Translations under genes and position numbers: made by a program
From: an uncultured Aquimarina sp.
GTDB lineage: Bacteria; Bacteroidota; Bacteroidia; Flavobacteriales; Flavobacteriaceae
Length of the DNA: 64,000 nt
Reading direction: 5' to 3'
Assembly (NCBI GenBank): GCA_947496555.1
Contig: CANMDH010000003.1
Span: 152,538-216,537, forward strand
The notes under the pieces: generated by a model
Seen by the model: only the letters and a program-made list of their open reading frames with translations
Database searches by the model: none
Told to the model about the DNA's origin: nothing
In this document: positions 51,589 through 61,806 of the stretch, one piece after another
Layout: each line of letters begins with the position of its first letter
Position numbering within the stretch: position 1 is the first letter of the stretch

Positions 51589-53868
51589 ATGAAACAATTG
51601 ATCAAAAAAACTAATGTAATCTGGCTTCTAGTTATAGTCATGGCCTTTTTTGGTTGTGAAGATGATGATGATACAAATTTACCCGAAGTTGTTGCAAGTT
51701 TTGCTCAAACCATAAATGAAGATACGGGGATAGTATCTTTTATAAATCTTTCAGAAAATGCAGATAGTTATACCTGGGATTTTGGAGACGGTACAACTTC
51801 TACTGAAATTAATCCAATTAAGACGTATACAACAGGTAGTTATACAGTGATATTAACTGCGAAAAATGTAGCAGGTGCAGAAGGAGCTTTTCAAGATGAA
51901 ATAGTCATTAATATTCCTCTTCCAGTTACATTTCCTGTTAATTTTGATGATGCTAATGTAAATTATGAGGTTAGCACATTTAATGGTGCGGCATTTACAA
52001 TTGTAGAGAATCCAGATCCAACGGGTGCAAACCCAAGCACATCTAATGTAGGTCAAATTACAAATAGCGGAGCTGCTTTTGAAGGGTTCTTCTTTAATTT
52101 AGGAGATCCATTAGATTTAACAGCGCAAAAATCCGTAAAAGTTACTTTCTGGTCAGATACTCCAATAGATATTTTACTTAAACTCGAGGAAGGAACTGGA
52201 GCCGACGTTGAAACTACTGCAAGTCATGACGGAACAGGTTGGGAAGAAATTTACTTTACATTCGATTCTTCAGATGCATTTTCAAAACTCACCATTTTTG
52301 TTGATGGATCCGGTACAACTGCAGGTACATTCTATATAGATGATATTTCACAGATTAATACTGCTGATATTCCTTGTACAGAAACTTTATTAGAAATCCC
52401 AATAGATTTTGACTGTAATGGTATTGATTACGCTACTAAGATTGTAGGTAATGTGTCGTTTACCGTTGTAGAAAACCCACAATTATCAGGTATTAATAGC
52501 GAACCAACTAAGGTAGGACAAATTACAAATGTAGGAGCTAATTTTGAAAACGCTTTCTTTAATTTAGACACTGCCATCGATTTTTCAATGGATAAGGGAG
52601 TAAAAATGAAGTTATACTCAGATCAAGCACTACCCATTTTATTAAAATTTGAAGATGGTACAGAGGCACCTGTCGAAAATGTACAAAATCACGGTGGTAC
52701 TGGTTGGGAGGAACTAACATTTACGTTAAATTCTTCAGCCTCGTATAATGATATGGTCATTTTTGTAGACGGTCCAGGTACTGCCGTTGGTACTTTTTAT
52801 GTAGATGATATTGAGCAGGTCGCCGGAATGGTCGCAGATCCTTGTGTTCCTGAAACTAGTCAATCATTAGATGCATCAGATTTCGATTTAACGTTCCAGA
52901 CAGATCCAACGGCAAGTATAGCTTCATTTGACGCAGGCTTATCTTGGGTTGATAATCCAGATTTTGATAACGATGTGAATACATCATGTAAAGTAGGTCA
53001 AATTGATAGATCAGGAGCCGCACTCTTTGCTAATAATCAAATTGACTTTGATGCAAAATTTGATTTTAATGCTAATGCAGGGTTTAAACTAAAGGTATGG
53101 TCTCCTAATGCAGGTACAAATGTTTTAGTTAAACTTGAAGATAAGACCAATAACGCGATTAATGTGGAAGTCACATCCGTTACTAGCGTGGCAAGTGGTT
53201 GGGAAGAATTAACTTTTGACTTCGCAAGCGGTGAAAGTGGAAAATACGATAAGATCATATTGTTTTTCGAATTAAATACAAATACTACTGAGACCTATTA
53301 TATTGATGATTTTAGATTATATAGTTCAGGTGGATCCGGTGGTGGTTGTGTAGGGGGACCAACTGCAGATGTGACCTCTTTTCCCGTAGATTTTGAAGAC
53401 TGTGAAGGGTTCAATGTTTCTTTTGGGTCGAATCAATCAAGAGAAATTGTTGATAATCCAGTTTCTGGTGGGATTAACACTTCTGATAAGGTGTATCAAT
53501 TTATAAAACTAACAGGGGCCGACGGTTTTGGAGGTTTTCAGAATATTTTCAATACGGGAAGTTTTACAAATAATTCTACCATTACCTTCAAGATATATTC
53601 AACATTACCCAACCAAGAGGTGCGCTTAGAGATTGTGGCTATTCCTAATGATGGTAGTATTGGTAATCCTGCACCCTATGCACAGACGCTTACCACAGCC
53701 AATGACTGGGTAGAAATGTCCTTTGACTTATCTGTCAATGGATTCCCTAATGCGTCAGACGAGACTGTATATACCATGTTAGTGGTAAAACCAGGTAATG
53801 TTGACCCTGGTACTACGCCGGCAGACGTTACTTTTTATTTAGATGATTTCAATATTACATCAAACTAG
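51589..53868 (+). CDS. PKD-domain lipoprotein with four CBM-like repeats
   Basis: A 759-residue protein. The lipobox is FFGCEDDDD, with an acidic run after Cys that is typical of surface-exposed lipoproteins in Bacteroidota. A PKD domain (about 35-110: SYTWDFGDGTTSTEINP) is followed by four repeats of about 150 residues (from about 112, 262, 420 and 595). Each has the pattern FPVxFD...ENP...KVGQI...GWEELxFxF...GTFYxDDI. The repeats look like beta-sandwich CBMs. It probably binds beta-glucan on the cell surface and takes the place of SusE/F-type binders. It is the last gene before an internal terminator. Confidence 0.82.
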   Translation: MKQLIKKTNVIWLLVIVMAFFGCEDDDDTNLPEVVASFAQTINEDTGIVSFINLSENADSYTWDFGDGTTSTEINPIKTYTTGSYTVILTAKNVAGAEGAFQDEIVINIPLPVTFPVNFDDANVNYEVSTFNGAAFTIVENPDPTGANPSTSNVGQITNSGAAFEGFFFNLGDPLDLTAQKSVKVTFWSDTPIDILLKLEEGTGADVETTASHDGTGWEEIYFTFDSSDAFSKLTIFVDGSGTTAGTFYIDDISQINTADIPCTETLLEIPIDFDCNGIDYATKIVGNVSFTVVENPQLSGINSEPTKVGQITNVGANFENAFFNLDTAIDFSMDKGVKMKLYSDQALPILLKFEDGTEAPVENVQNHGGTGWEELTFTLNSSASYNDMVIFVDGPGTAVGTFYVDDIEQVAGMVADPCVPETSQSLDASDFDLTFQTDPTASIASFDAGLSWVDNPDFDNDVNTSCKVGQIDRSGAALFANNQIDFDAKFDFNANAGFKLKVWSPNAGTNVLVKLEDKTNNAINVEVTSVTSVASGWEELTFDFASGESGKYDKIILFFELNTNTTETYYIDDFRLYSSGGSGGGCVGGPTADVTSFPVDFEDCEGFNVSFGSNQSREIVDNPVSGGINTSDKVYQFIKLTGADGFGGFQNIFNTGSFTNNSTITFKIYSTLPNQEVRLEIVAIPNDGSIGNPAPYAQTLTTANDWVEMSFDLSVNGFPNASDETVYTMLVVKPGNVDPGTTPADVTFYLDDFNITSN

Positions 53869-53900
53869 TATTGAATAGTCTTAATGAACATGAAATAACA

Positions 53901-53935
53901 AAAGGTCGAGAAGTAGTGTACTCGACCTTTTTAAA
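53901..53935 (+). terminator. Strong intrinsic terminator inside the glucan operon
   Basis: AAAGGTCGAG and CTCGACCTTT are a perfect 10-base stem around AAGTAGTGTA, followed by TT. It lies between the surface-protein genes and the downstream phosphorylase gene, whose start is only 25 bases further. It probably reduces, rather than ends, transcription. Confidence 0.85.
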
Positions 53936-53959
53936 CCCCTTTAAAATTTTCATTCTATA

Positions 53960-56900
53960 ATGAAAGATAATTTGGCCGTAATGCAAGAAAGAATAAGAGA
54001 CAAAGAGGTAAAACTCCAACACGTTACAATTGATAATGAGGTGTTTTACATGATTTCTAATAGTGATATGATGCGTCCCTTTTTTATGAGTATTGTTAGT
54101 GATTCTAACCATTGGATGTTTATATCTAGTAATGGAGGGTTATCTGCAGGTAGGAAAGATTCTAACAATGCTATTTTTCCATATTATACAGATGATAAGA
54201 TTACCGAATCGTATGACATTACAGGTAGCAAATCCATTTTTAGAATAAAAAAAGAAGGAAAGCTAATCATATGGGAGCCGTTTTCAGAACGTTATTCAGG
54301 AACATACCAATATTCCAGAAATATTTATAAGAATGCTTACGGCAATAAGATTTTATTTGAAGAAATAAATCATGATTTAGGTTTGACATATACCTATATG
54401 TGGAATTCTAGTAATGAATATGGTTTTGTTAGAAAAAGTACATTAATAAATAACTCCGATACATCGGCAAATGTTGAAATATTGGATGGTATTCAAAACA
54501 TCATTCCTTATGGGGTAGGAGCAGGTCTTCAAGAGATTAGAAGCAACCTGATAGATGCTTATAAAAGAAGTGAGCTTGTACACGATAACGGACTAGGCAT
54601 TTATGCGCTTAGTGCAATTATTGTTGACCGTGCAGAGCCAAGCGAAGCTTTAAAAGCAAATATAGTTTGGTCAAGAGGCCTAGAAAATCCAAAGTACCTC
54701 ATATCGTCATTGCAGTTGAATAACTATAGAAATGGAGATGTTATAGAGGCAGAAGATGATATAAAAGCCGAAAAAGGTGCATATTTTATCAATTGTGATA
54801 TCACTTTGCAAGCAGAAGAAAGTAAAGACTGGATGACAGTTGCTAATGTTAATCAAGGACCTTCTCAAGTAGTAGAAATTTCCGAAATTATTAAAAATGA
54901 CAGTAATTTAATTCAGAAGGTTAATGATGACATAGAACTAGGAACGCAACGTTTGATCAATTTGGTATCAGCTTCAGATGGGCTCCAGTTAACAGCTGAT
55001 AAAAGACGAAATGCCAGACACTATTCAAACACCTTGTTTAATATTATGCGAGGTGGTATTTTCGATTCTAATTACGAAATAGAAAAATGGGATTTTACAA
55101 ACTACTTAGCATCGGCAAATAAGAAAGTATATCGCAAGAATGAAGGATTGTTAGAGAATTTTCCAGATGCTTTTACGCTTTTCGATCTTAGAGAAGTAGC
55201 GCATCAAAATGAAGATAAAAATTTTAGGAGACTCGCTTTAGAGTACATGCCACTTAAGTTTAGTAGACGTCATGGTGATCCTAGCCGTCCGTGGAACAAA
55301 TTCTCAATAAATACAATAGATGAGGTCGATGGTTCCAAAATATTAGATTACGAAGGTAACTGGAGAGATATTTTTCAGAATTGGGAAGCCTTAGCGCATT
55401 CTTATCCAGAATTTGTAGAGAGTATGATCCACAAATTCCTAAATGCTAGTACTTTTGATGGTTATAATCCCTATCGAATTACAAAAGGCGGTATAGATTG
55501 GGAAGTTATAGAGGAGCACGATCCATGGTCTTATATTGGGTATTGGGGAGATCATCAAATTATTTACTTATTAAAATTTTTAGAATTTTTCCAAGATCAT
55601 TATCCAGACAGATTGCAAAATTTCCTTAGCGAGGATATGTTCGTTTATGCTAATGTACCTTATAAAATCAAGCCTTATGAAGACCTGCTAAAGAATCCAA
55701 AAGATACGATAGAGTTTGACTACGAACTTGATAAAAAGATACAACAAAAACGCGCTGAATTTGGTGCTGATGGAGTATTGTTAAGAGACGAAAACTATAG
55801 TATTCATAAGGTGAATTTCATTGAAAAGATTTTAGCTACAACACTAGCTAAGTTGTCTAATTTCATTCCTGAAGCAGGTATTTGGCTCAATACACAACGT
55901 CCAGAATGGAATGATGCCAATAATGCTTTGGTGGGTAATGGAGTTTCGATGGTTACGCTTTATTACTTAAGACGTTTCTTCAAGTTTTTTAAAATCGTTA
56001 TTGAAAATACAAAAGACAAAGACATTCAAATTTCTAAAGAACTTTTAGAATTTTACAATACTATAAATAACACGTTCGAAATCAATGAAGGACTTTTATC
56101 CAAGAGCTTATCAAATAAAGATAGAAAGCAAATTCTTGATGGATTAGGAATGGCTGGAAGTACGTATAGAACTAAAATTTATGACCATGCATTGTCAGGT
56201 AAGAAAGAAACCCTTAAGCTAAGTGACTTAAGAGCATTTATTGATTTGACATTGAAATATTTAAATCATTCAATAGGGGCAAATAAACGAGATGATAATA
56301 TGTACCACGCATATAATTTAATGACGGTGGATAATGAAAATGAAATTTCTATTACCTATTTGGATGAAATGCTCGAAGGTCAGGTAGCAGTGCTAAGTTC
56401 TGGGTATTTATCATCAAAAGAAAGCTTAAGTCTCTTAAATTCCATGAAGAACAGTGCGTTGTTTAGGTCAGATCAATATAGTTACTTACTATATCCAAAT
56501 AAAGAATTACCAAAATTTACAGAAAAGAATATTATCCCTAAAGAGTATGTAGAAAATTCAAGATTACTAACGCAATTACTTGCAGATAACAATACACAAA
56601 TCATTGAAAAAGATGTAAACGGAAATTATCATTTTAATGGAAGCTTTAATAATGCCGAGAGTCTAAAACAAGAATTAGAAAATCTCTCGTCTGAAGGATA
56701 TAATAATTTAGTTGAAAAAGATAAGGATTTAGTATTTGAGATTTTCGAAAAAGTATTTAATCACAAAGCATTTACGGGGCGTTCTGGAACATTTTACGGC
56801 TATGAAGGATTAGGTTCTATTTACTGGCATATGGTTTCAAAACTCTTACTAGCAGTAGAAGAATGTTGTTTAAAAGCTATAGATGATCAAGAATCAGATG

Positions 56901-57424
56901 AAGTAGTAGGAAAACTACTAGAACACTATTATGAAATTAACGAAGGTATTGGTGTTCACAAATCTCCAGAATTGTATGGAGCTTTTCCAACAGACCCTTA
57001 CTCACATACACCCAATGGTAAAGGAGCGCAACAACCAGGAATGACTGGACAAGTAAAAGAGGATATTCTAAGCCGTATAGGAGAATTAGGCGTGTCGGTT
57101 AAAAATGGCGAGCTTCAATTTTACCCATGTTTGTTAAGAGTAGGAGAGTTTTTGAAAAATCCAATTATCTTCCAATACTTAGATGTAAATCAAAATAAAA
57201 AACAATTACAATTATATAGACACGAATTGGCCTTTACATATTGCCAAGTACCTATTGTATATTCATTATCCGGAGAAAATAGCCTGGAAATAACCTACAA
57301 CGACAGCTCGATAATTTCACATTCAGGTTTAAAATTAGATACTATTATTAGCCAGAAACTATTTAAAAGAACTGGTGAAATAGAAAGTATAAAAGTAAAT
57401 ATTGGGAAAACTATTTTAAAATAA
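53960..57424 (+). CDS. Probable beta-1,3-glucan phosphorylase (GH149-type)
   Basis: An 1154-residue cytoplasmic protein without signal peptide. Length, an N-terminal beta-sandwich-like region, a helical (alpha/alpha)6-like middle (DPWSYIGYWGDHQIIYLLKF, NDANNALVGNGVSMVTLYYLRRFF) and the phosphate-site-like GRSGTFYGYEGLGSIYW match the GH149 phosphorylases, relatives of GH94. These convert beta-1,3-gluco-oligosaccharides and phosphate to glucose 1-phosphate plus a shorter chain, saving ATP. The catalytic Asp cannot be fixed with certainty by eye. The context of GH16, GH17 and GH30 genes supports the substrate. Often annotated merely as cellobiose phosphorylase-like. Confidence 0.75.
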   Translation: MKDNLAVMQERIRDKEVKLQHVTIDNEVFYMISNSDMMRPFFMSIVSDSNHWMFISSNGGLSAGRKDSNNAIFPYYTDDKITESYDITGSKSIFRIKKEGKLIIWEPFSERYSGTYQYSRNIYKNAYGNKILFEEINHDLGLTYTYMWNSSNEYGFVRKSTLINNSDTSANVEILDGIQNIIPYGVGAGLQEIRSNLIDAYKRSELVHDNGLGIYALSAIIVDRAEPSEALKANIVWSRGLENPKYLISSLQLNNYRNGDVIEAEDDIKAEKGAYFINCDITLQAEESKDWMTVANVNQGPSQVVEISEIIKNDSNLIQKVNDDIELGTQRLINLVSASDGLQLTADKRRNARHYSNTLFNIMRGGIFDSNYEIEKWDFTNYLASANKKVYRKNEGLLENFPDAFTLFDLREVAHQNEDKNFRRLALEYMPLKFSRRHGDPSRPWNKFSINTIDEVDGSKILDYEGNWRDIFQNWEALAHSYPEFVESMIHKFLNASTFDGYNPYRITKGGIDWEVIEEHDPWSYIGYWGDHQIIYLLKFLEFFQDHYPDRLQNFLSEDMFVYANVPYKIKPYEDLLKNPKDTIEFDYELDKKIQQKRAEFGADGVLLRDENYSIHKVNFIEKILATTLAKLSNFIPEAGIWLNTQRPEWNDANNALVGNGVSMVTLYYLRRFFKFFKIVIENTKDKDIQISKELLEFYNTINNTFEINEGLLSKSLSNKDRKQILDGLGMAGSTYRTKIYDHALSGKKETLKLSDLRAFIDLTLKYLNHSIGANKRDDNMYHAYNLMTVDNENEISITYLDEMLEGQVAVLSSGYLSSKESLSLLNSMKNSALFRSDQYSYLLYPNKELPKFTEKNIIPKEYVENSRLLTQLLADNNTQIIEKDVNGNYHFNGSFNNAESLKQELENLSSEGYNNLVEKDKDLVFEIFEKVFNHKAFTGRSGTFYGYEGLGSIYWHMVSKLLLAVEECCLKAIDDQESDEVVGKLLEHYYEINEGIGVHKSPELYGAFPTDPYSHTPNGKGAQQPGMTGQVKEDILSRIGELGVSVKNGELQFYPCLLRVGEFLKNPIIFQYLDVNQNKKQLQLYRHELAFTYCQVPIVYSLSGENSLEITYNDSSIISHSGLKLDTIISQKLFKRTGEIESIKVNIGKTILK

Positions 57425-57430
57425 AACCAA

Positions 57431-58717
57431 ATGACACTACAACGCAACATAGTACTATCATTATTATTTGCAGTACTTATGCTGTCTTGCAATCAAGAAC
57501 AAAAAACTAAACAATCTATGCGCCCCCAAAAAAATAGTACCACAAAAGACATTTTAGGCAACCCAAATTATCTTGCCATATCCTATGGAGGTTATCGTAA
57601 ATCTTCGAGAGAGTTTCAACCTACTGTTGCACAGTTAAAAGAAGATATGAAAATACTGAAAGCTATGAATATTAAAGTCTTAAGAACCTATAATGTTCAA
57701 TTGGCTCAAGCTTCTAATGTATTAAAAGCTATACGTCAGCTAAAGACAGAAGATGAAACTTTCGAAATGTATGTAATGCTTGGTGCTTGGATTGATTGTA
57801 AGAACGCTTGGACCGATAATGAACCGGATCATACTGTAGAAAGTGCACAAAATGAAAGTGAGATACATAGAGCTGTAGCATTGGCCAATCAATATCCGGA
57901 TATTGTAAAAGTAATTGCTGTAGGCAATGAAGCCATGATTAGATGGGCAACCAGCTATTATGTGCAGCCCAATGTAATATTAAAATGGGTTACTTATTTA
58001 CAAAACTTAAAGAAAGAAGGTGAACTTTCTAAAGATCTATGGATTACTTCTTCCGATGACTATGCATCTTGGGGAGGAGGGGAAGAAAGTTATCATGTTA
58101 AAGATTTAGAAGACCTAATCAAAGCCGTAGATTATGTGTCCATGCATACCTACCCATACCATAATACACATTATAACCCAGAGTTTTGGGGGATAGATGA
58201 TGATGAAGAAAATCTTTCTTCAGAAGAAAAAATAGAAGCTGCAATGCGAAGAGCGTTAAAATTTGCTCAAAAGCAATATAAAGCAGTTTCAAATTATGTA
58301 GAGAGTTTAGGTGTGAAAAAGCCTATTCATATTGGTGAGACAGGCTGGGCTACAATCTCTAATGGGCACTATGGACCAAATGGTTCTAAAGCCACAGATG
58401 AGTTTAAAGAAGCATTGTATCACAAATACATGAGAGAATGGACCAATAAAGAAGGGATATCATGCTTTTATTTTGAAGCCTTCGATGAACCATGGAAAGA
58501 TGCCCACAATACTAAAGGTTCAGAAAATCATTTTGGATTAATAACTGTTGATGGTAAAGCAAAATATGCACTTTGGGATATGGTAGATCAAGGTACGTTT
58601 AAAGGACTAACTAGAGGCGGTAACCCAATTACCAAAACGTACAATGGTGATAAAAGCGAAATGATGAAAGATGTAGAGTTACCTGATGTTAAAGAAATAA
58701 TGACTGTTGATTTTTAA
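57431..58717 (+). CDS. GH17 family beta-1,3-glucanase lipoprotein
   Basis: A 428-residue enzyme with lipobox LFAVLMLSC (Cys20). The GH17 marks are present: acid/base Glu167 in VIAVGNEAMIRW and nucleophile Glu303 in IHIGETGWAT. The substrate-facing FYFEAFDEPWKDAH also matches. It should act on beta-1,3-glucans as an endo- or exo-enzyme or a transglycosylase. The lipobox places it in the periplasm or outside. It starts six bases after the phosphorylase gene. It differs from the second GH17 gene (61807) in having a signal peptide and longer loops. Confidence 0.88.
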   Translation: MTLQRNIVLSLLFAVLMLSCNQEQKTKQSMRPQKNSTTKDILGNPNYLAISYGGYRKSSREFQPTVAQLKEDMKILKAMNIKVLRTYNVQLAQASNVLKAIRQLKTEDETFEMYVMLGAWIDCKNAWTDNEPDHTVESAQNESEIHRAVALANQYPDIVKVIAVGNEAMIRWATSYYVQPNVILKWVTYLQNLKKEGELSKDLWITSSDDYASWGGGEESYHVKDLEDLIKAVDYVSMHTYPYHNTHYNPEFWGIDDDEENLSSEEKIEAAMRRALKFAQKQYKAVSNYVESLGVKKPIHIGETGWATISNGHYGPNGSKATDEFKEALYHKYMREWTNKEGISCFYFEAFDEPWKDAHNTKGSENHFGLITVDGKAKYALWDMVDQGTFKGLTRGGNPITKTYNGDKSEMMKDVELPDVKEIMTVDF

Positions 58718-58727
58718 AAAGATAAAG

Positions 58728-60209
58728 ATGAGACAAAAGACTTACATAATACTATTAGTTATTTTAACCATGAGTGGGTGTACCAAAGAACAAAGTCTTG
58801 AAGTAGCCGTTTATGAAACTTCTGCAAGCGGTAATAAGTTGACGAAAGTTACAGAGTTTTCAATTTCAGAAACCAAAGCTAGTATTAGGCTAAATCCTGA
58901 AATTACCTATCAAACCATTACAGGTTTTGGAGGTGCTTTTACAGAATCTTCAGCATATTTATTGAATAAGTTAAGTACCAAAAATCGTGATAAAATCATT
59001 AAAGCATATTTTGGAAAAGAGGGCGCCAATTATTCATTGACAAGAACACATATGAATTCTTGTGATTTCTCACTGAGCCAATATTCATATACACCTAATG
59101 AAGACAAAGAGCTTAAAGATTTTTCAGTAAAAGAGGACATGGACGATTTAATCCCAATGATCAAAGAAGCCATGGCAGCTTCAGAAGATGGTTTTAAAAT
59201 ATTTGCATCACCCTGGACTGCACCGCCATGGATGAAAGATAATAACAAATGGGTTGGCGGAAAATTGCTGCCTGAATATTATGATACGTGGGCGTTGTTC
59301 TTTTCTAAGTATTTAAAAGCCTACAAAGAACAAGGAATCGATATTTGGGGGTTTACTGTTGAGAATGAGCCACATGGCAATGGTGATAACTGGGAAAGTA
59401 TGCATTTTACACCAGAAGAAATGACAGATTTTGTGCAACATCACCTGGGCCCCAAGCTGGAAGCTGATGGTTATGGAGACAAAATCATCTTAGGTTATGA
59501 CCAGAATAGAGCGGGTTTAAAGGAATGGGTAGATGTGATGTACAAGGATGAAGCTTCTTCAAAATATTATGATGGTACTGCGATTCATTGGTATGAAAGT
59601 ACATATGAAATATTTCCCGAAGCCTTACAATATGCACACAACAAAGCACCTAATAAACTATTAATTGAAACTGAAGGTTGCGTAGATTCTGAAGTGCCTA
59701 AGTGGCAAGATGATCAATGGTATTGGAGTAAAGAAGCAACCGATTGGGGCTGGGATTGGGCAGCTGAAGATGAAAAATATCTACATCCTAAATATGCTCC
59801 AGTAAATCGGTATGCCAGAGATATAATAGGTTGTTTGAACAATTGGGTAGATGGTTGGGTAGATTGGAACATGGTACTGGACAAACAAGGTGGCCCAAAC
59901 TGGTTTAAAAACTGGTGTGTAGCACCGGTGATTGTAGATCCCGATAATGATGAGGTATATTTTACTCCAATTTATTATACCATGGCACATTTTAGTAAGT
60001 ATTTGCGTCCAAAGGCAAAAGTGATTGGAGTAGATAATTCTGATGATTCTCTTATGGTTACTGCTGCTAAAAATCTGGATGGTTCCATTGCCGTGGTTGT
60101 ATTTAATCCTACAGAAGAAGCAAAACAGTTTTCATTAGCCTTAGGTGAAAAATCAAAGGATATATCTATTAATGCACAGGCTATTCAAACAATAGTCCTC
60201 GCCAACTAA
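58728..60209 (+). CDS. GH30 glycosidase lipoprotein (beta-1,6-glucanase-like)
   Basis: A 493-residue enzyme with lipobox MSGC (Cys18). GH30 features: QTITGFGGAFTES at the start of the barrel, acid/base Glu214 in FTVENEPHG, and nucleophile Glu316 in LLIETEGCVD, matching the human GBA order. A C-terminal beta domain follows. In laminarin loci, GH30 enzymes remove beta-1,6 branches. The start at 58728 is chosen over the upstream ATG at 58707, which overlaps the previous gene and gives no better signal peptide. Confidence 0.88.
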   Translation: MRQKTYIILLVILTMSGCTKEQSLEVAVYETSASGNKLTKVTEFSISETKASIRLNPEITYQTITGFGGAFTESSAYLLNKLSTKNRDKIIKAYFGKEGANYSLTRTHMNSCDFSLSQYSYTPNEDKELKDFSVKEDMDDLIPMIKEAMAASEDGFKIFASPWTAPPWMKDNNKWVGGKLLPEYYDTWALFFSKYLKAYKEQGIDIWGFTVENEPHGNGDNWESMHFTPEEMTDFVQHHLGPKLEADGYGDKIILGYDQNRAGLKEWVDVMYKDEASSKYYDGTAIHWYESTYEIFPEALQYAHNKAPNKLLIETEGCVDSEVPKWQDDQWYWSKEATDWGWDWAAEDEKYLHPKYAPVNRYARDIIGCLNNWVDGWVDWNMVLDKQGGPNWFKNWCVAPVIVDPDNDEVYFTPIYYTMAHFSKYLRPKAKVIGVDNSDDSLMVTAAKNLDGSIAVVVFNPTEEAKQFSLALGEKSKDISINAQAIQTIVLAN

Positions 60210-60219
60210 AATTAAAACT

Positions 60220-61785
60220 ATGTCAAATATTAAAACTGCCTCAAAAGATAAAGTCCCTGTGGGTCAAAAAGCCGCCTTTGGTGCAGGTCATTTTATATTA
60301 AACATATTACCTGCAACGCTTCAGGTTTTTATCCAATTCTTTTTATTAACAGCTTGGGGAGTTGATCCTTTATGGGCTGGGCTTTTAGGTGGTTTACCTA
60401 GAATATTTGACTCGATAACAGACCCAATAATGGGTTTCATTTCCGACAACACTACATCTAGGTGGGGACGTAGAAGACCCTATATTTTTGTTGGTGCAAT
60501 CATAAGTGGTATACTTTTCTTTTTCATGTGGCAAATTGATGATAATGCTTCTCAATCCTATATTATTTGGCATGTCATAGTACTTCAATTACTGTTCCTT
60601 ATTGGTAATACCATGTTCGCTACTCCATTGGTTGGACTTGGCTATGAAATGACATCAGATTATAACGAAAGAACACGTTTAATGGCGTTTTCTAACACCA
60701 TGGGGCAAATTGCCTGGATGATTGTACCATGGTTGTATGTTATTATTCCAGATACAAATACCTTTAATACACAGACAGAGGGTGTTCGTACTATGGCACT
60801 TATTGTAGGTGCTATGTGTATAGTTTTTGGAATTTTACCTGCATTGTTTTGTAAAGGTATTGATTCCTCACATATGGAAAATCGAAAGGAGATTAATTTC
60901 AAAACGCTTGCTGCTAATATGAAGGATTTATTGGCAGGAATTGTTCAGGTTTCTAAAAATAAACCCTTCATGAAATTATGTGGTGCAACGTTCTTGGTTT
61001 TTAATGGATTTCAACTTGTTGCTGCCTTTGGTGTTTTCATTATTGTATTTTATATGTATAACGGTAGTTATGAGCTAGCCGGTACTTGGCCAGCATGGTT
61101 TAATACGATTAATGCCATGATTACCGCATTTATAGTTATACCCATTATTTCAAGAATGGCTAATAAGTGGGGAAAGAAAAAAGCTTTTATAATTTCAACA
61201 GTTTTATCAATAGTAGGCTACCTTTTAAAATGGTGGGGTTTTGATAAGGAGCTTAATAGTCAATTTAACCAAACGGGATTTGGTAAATCGTTAAACTCTG
61301 GAATAGGTTCAATATTCGAATATTTAAACCCAATGTTAGATACGATAGGAATGTCTTGGTTTAGTATTGATCCAGGTAGCGAAGTACCATGGCTTGTATT
61401 TTTGCCAATCCCATTATTTGCTTTCGGAATGGGTGGATTATTTACATTAATGATGTCCATGACTGCAGATGTATGTGACTTAGATGAATTAGAAAACGGA
61501 ATGCCTCGTAAAGAAGGAACCTTTGGAGCTATTTATTGGTTGATGGTGAAAATTGGTCAGTCTATTGCACTAGTTTTAGGTGGGGTTATTTTGAGTATTG
61601 TTGGATTTGATCCTAATGTTACCGAGCAATCTTTAGAAACCATGAATGGACTTAGGATCGCTGACATAGTAGTCCCATCGGTTACCGCTGCATTAGCAGT
61701 ATGGGTGATGTGGAAATATAGCCTTACTGAAAAAAGAGCTAGAGAAATAAAAGCCACATTAGTAGAACGAAGAGGAGAGCTTTAA
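60220..61785 (+). CDS. GPH/MFS sugar transporter (oligosaccharide import)
   Basis: A 521-residue inner-membrane carrier with about 12 helices. The cytoplasmic loop GFISDNTTSRWGRRRPYIF is the glycoside-pentoside-hexuronide (GPH) family signature. These carriers take up mono- to trisaccharides with Na+ or H+. In this operon the likely cargo is short beta-glucan oligosaccharides, which the cytoplasmic phosphorylase and GH17 then degrade. The gene is 10 bases after GH30 and 21 before GH17, so it is part of the same transcript. Confidence 0.9.
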   Translation: MSNIKTASKDKVPVGQKAAFGAGHFILNILPATLQVFIQFFLLTAWGVDPLWAGLLGGLPRIFDSITDPIMGFISDNTTSRWGRRRPYIFVGAIISGILFFFMWQIDDNASQSYIIWHVIVLQLLFLIGNTMFATPLVGLGYEMTSDYNERTRLMAFSNTMGQIAWMIVPWLYVIIPDTNTFNTQTEGVRTMALIVGAMCIVFGILPALFCKGIDSSHMENRKEINFKTLAANMKDLLAGIVQVSKNKPFMKLCGATFLVFNGFQLVAAFGVFIIVFYMYNGSYELAGTWPAWFNTINAMITAFIVIPIISRMANKWGKKKAFIISTVLSIVGYLLKWWGFDKELNSQFNQTGFGKSLNSGIGSIFEYLNPMLDTIGMSWFSIDPGSEVPWLVFLPIPLFAFGMGGLFTLMMSMTADVCDLDELENGMPRKEGTFGAIYWLMVKIGQSIALVLGGVILSIVGFDPNVTEQSLETMNGLRIADIVVPSVTAALAVWVMWKYSLTEKRAREIKATLVERRGEL

Positions 61786-61806
61786 TAATATTAATTAATA
61801 CATAGT

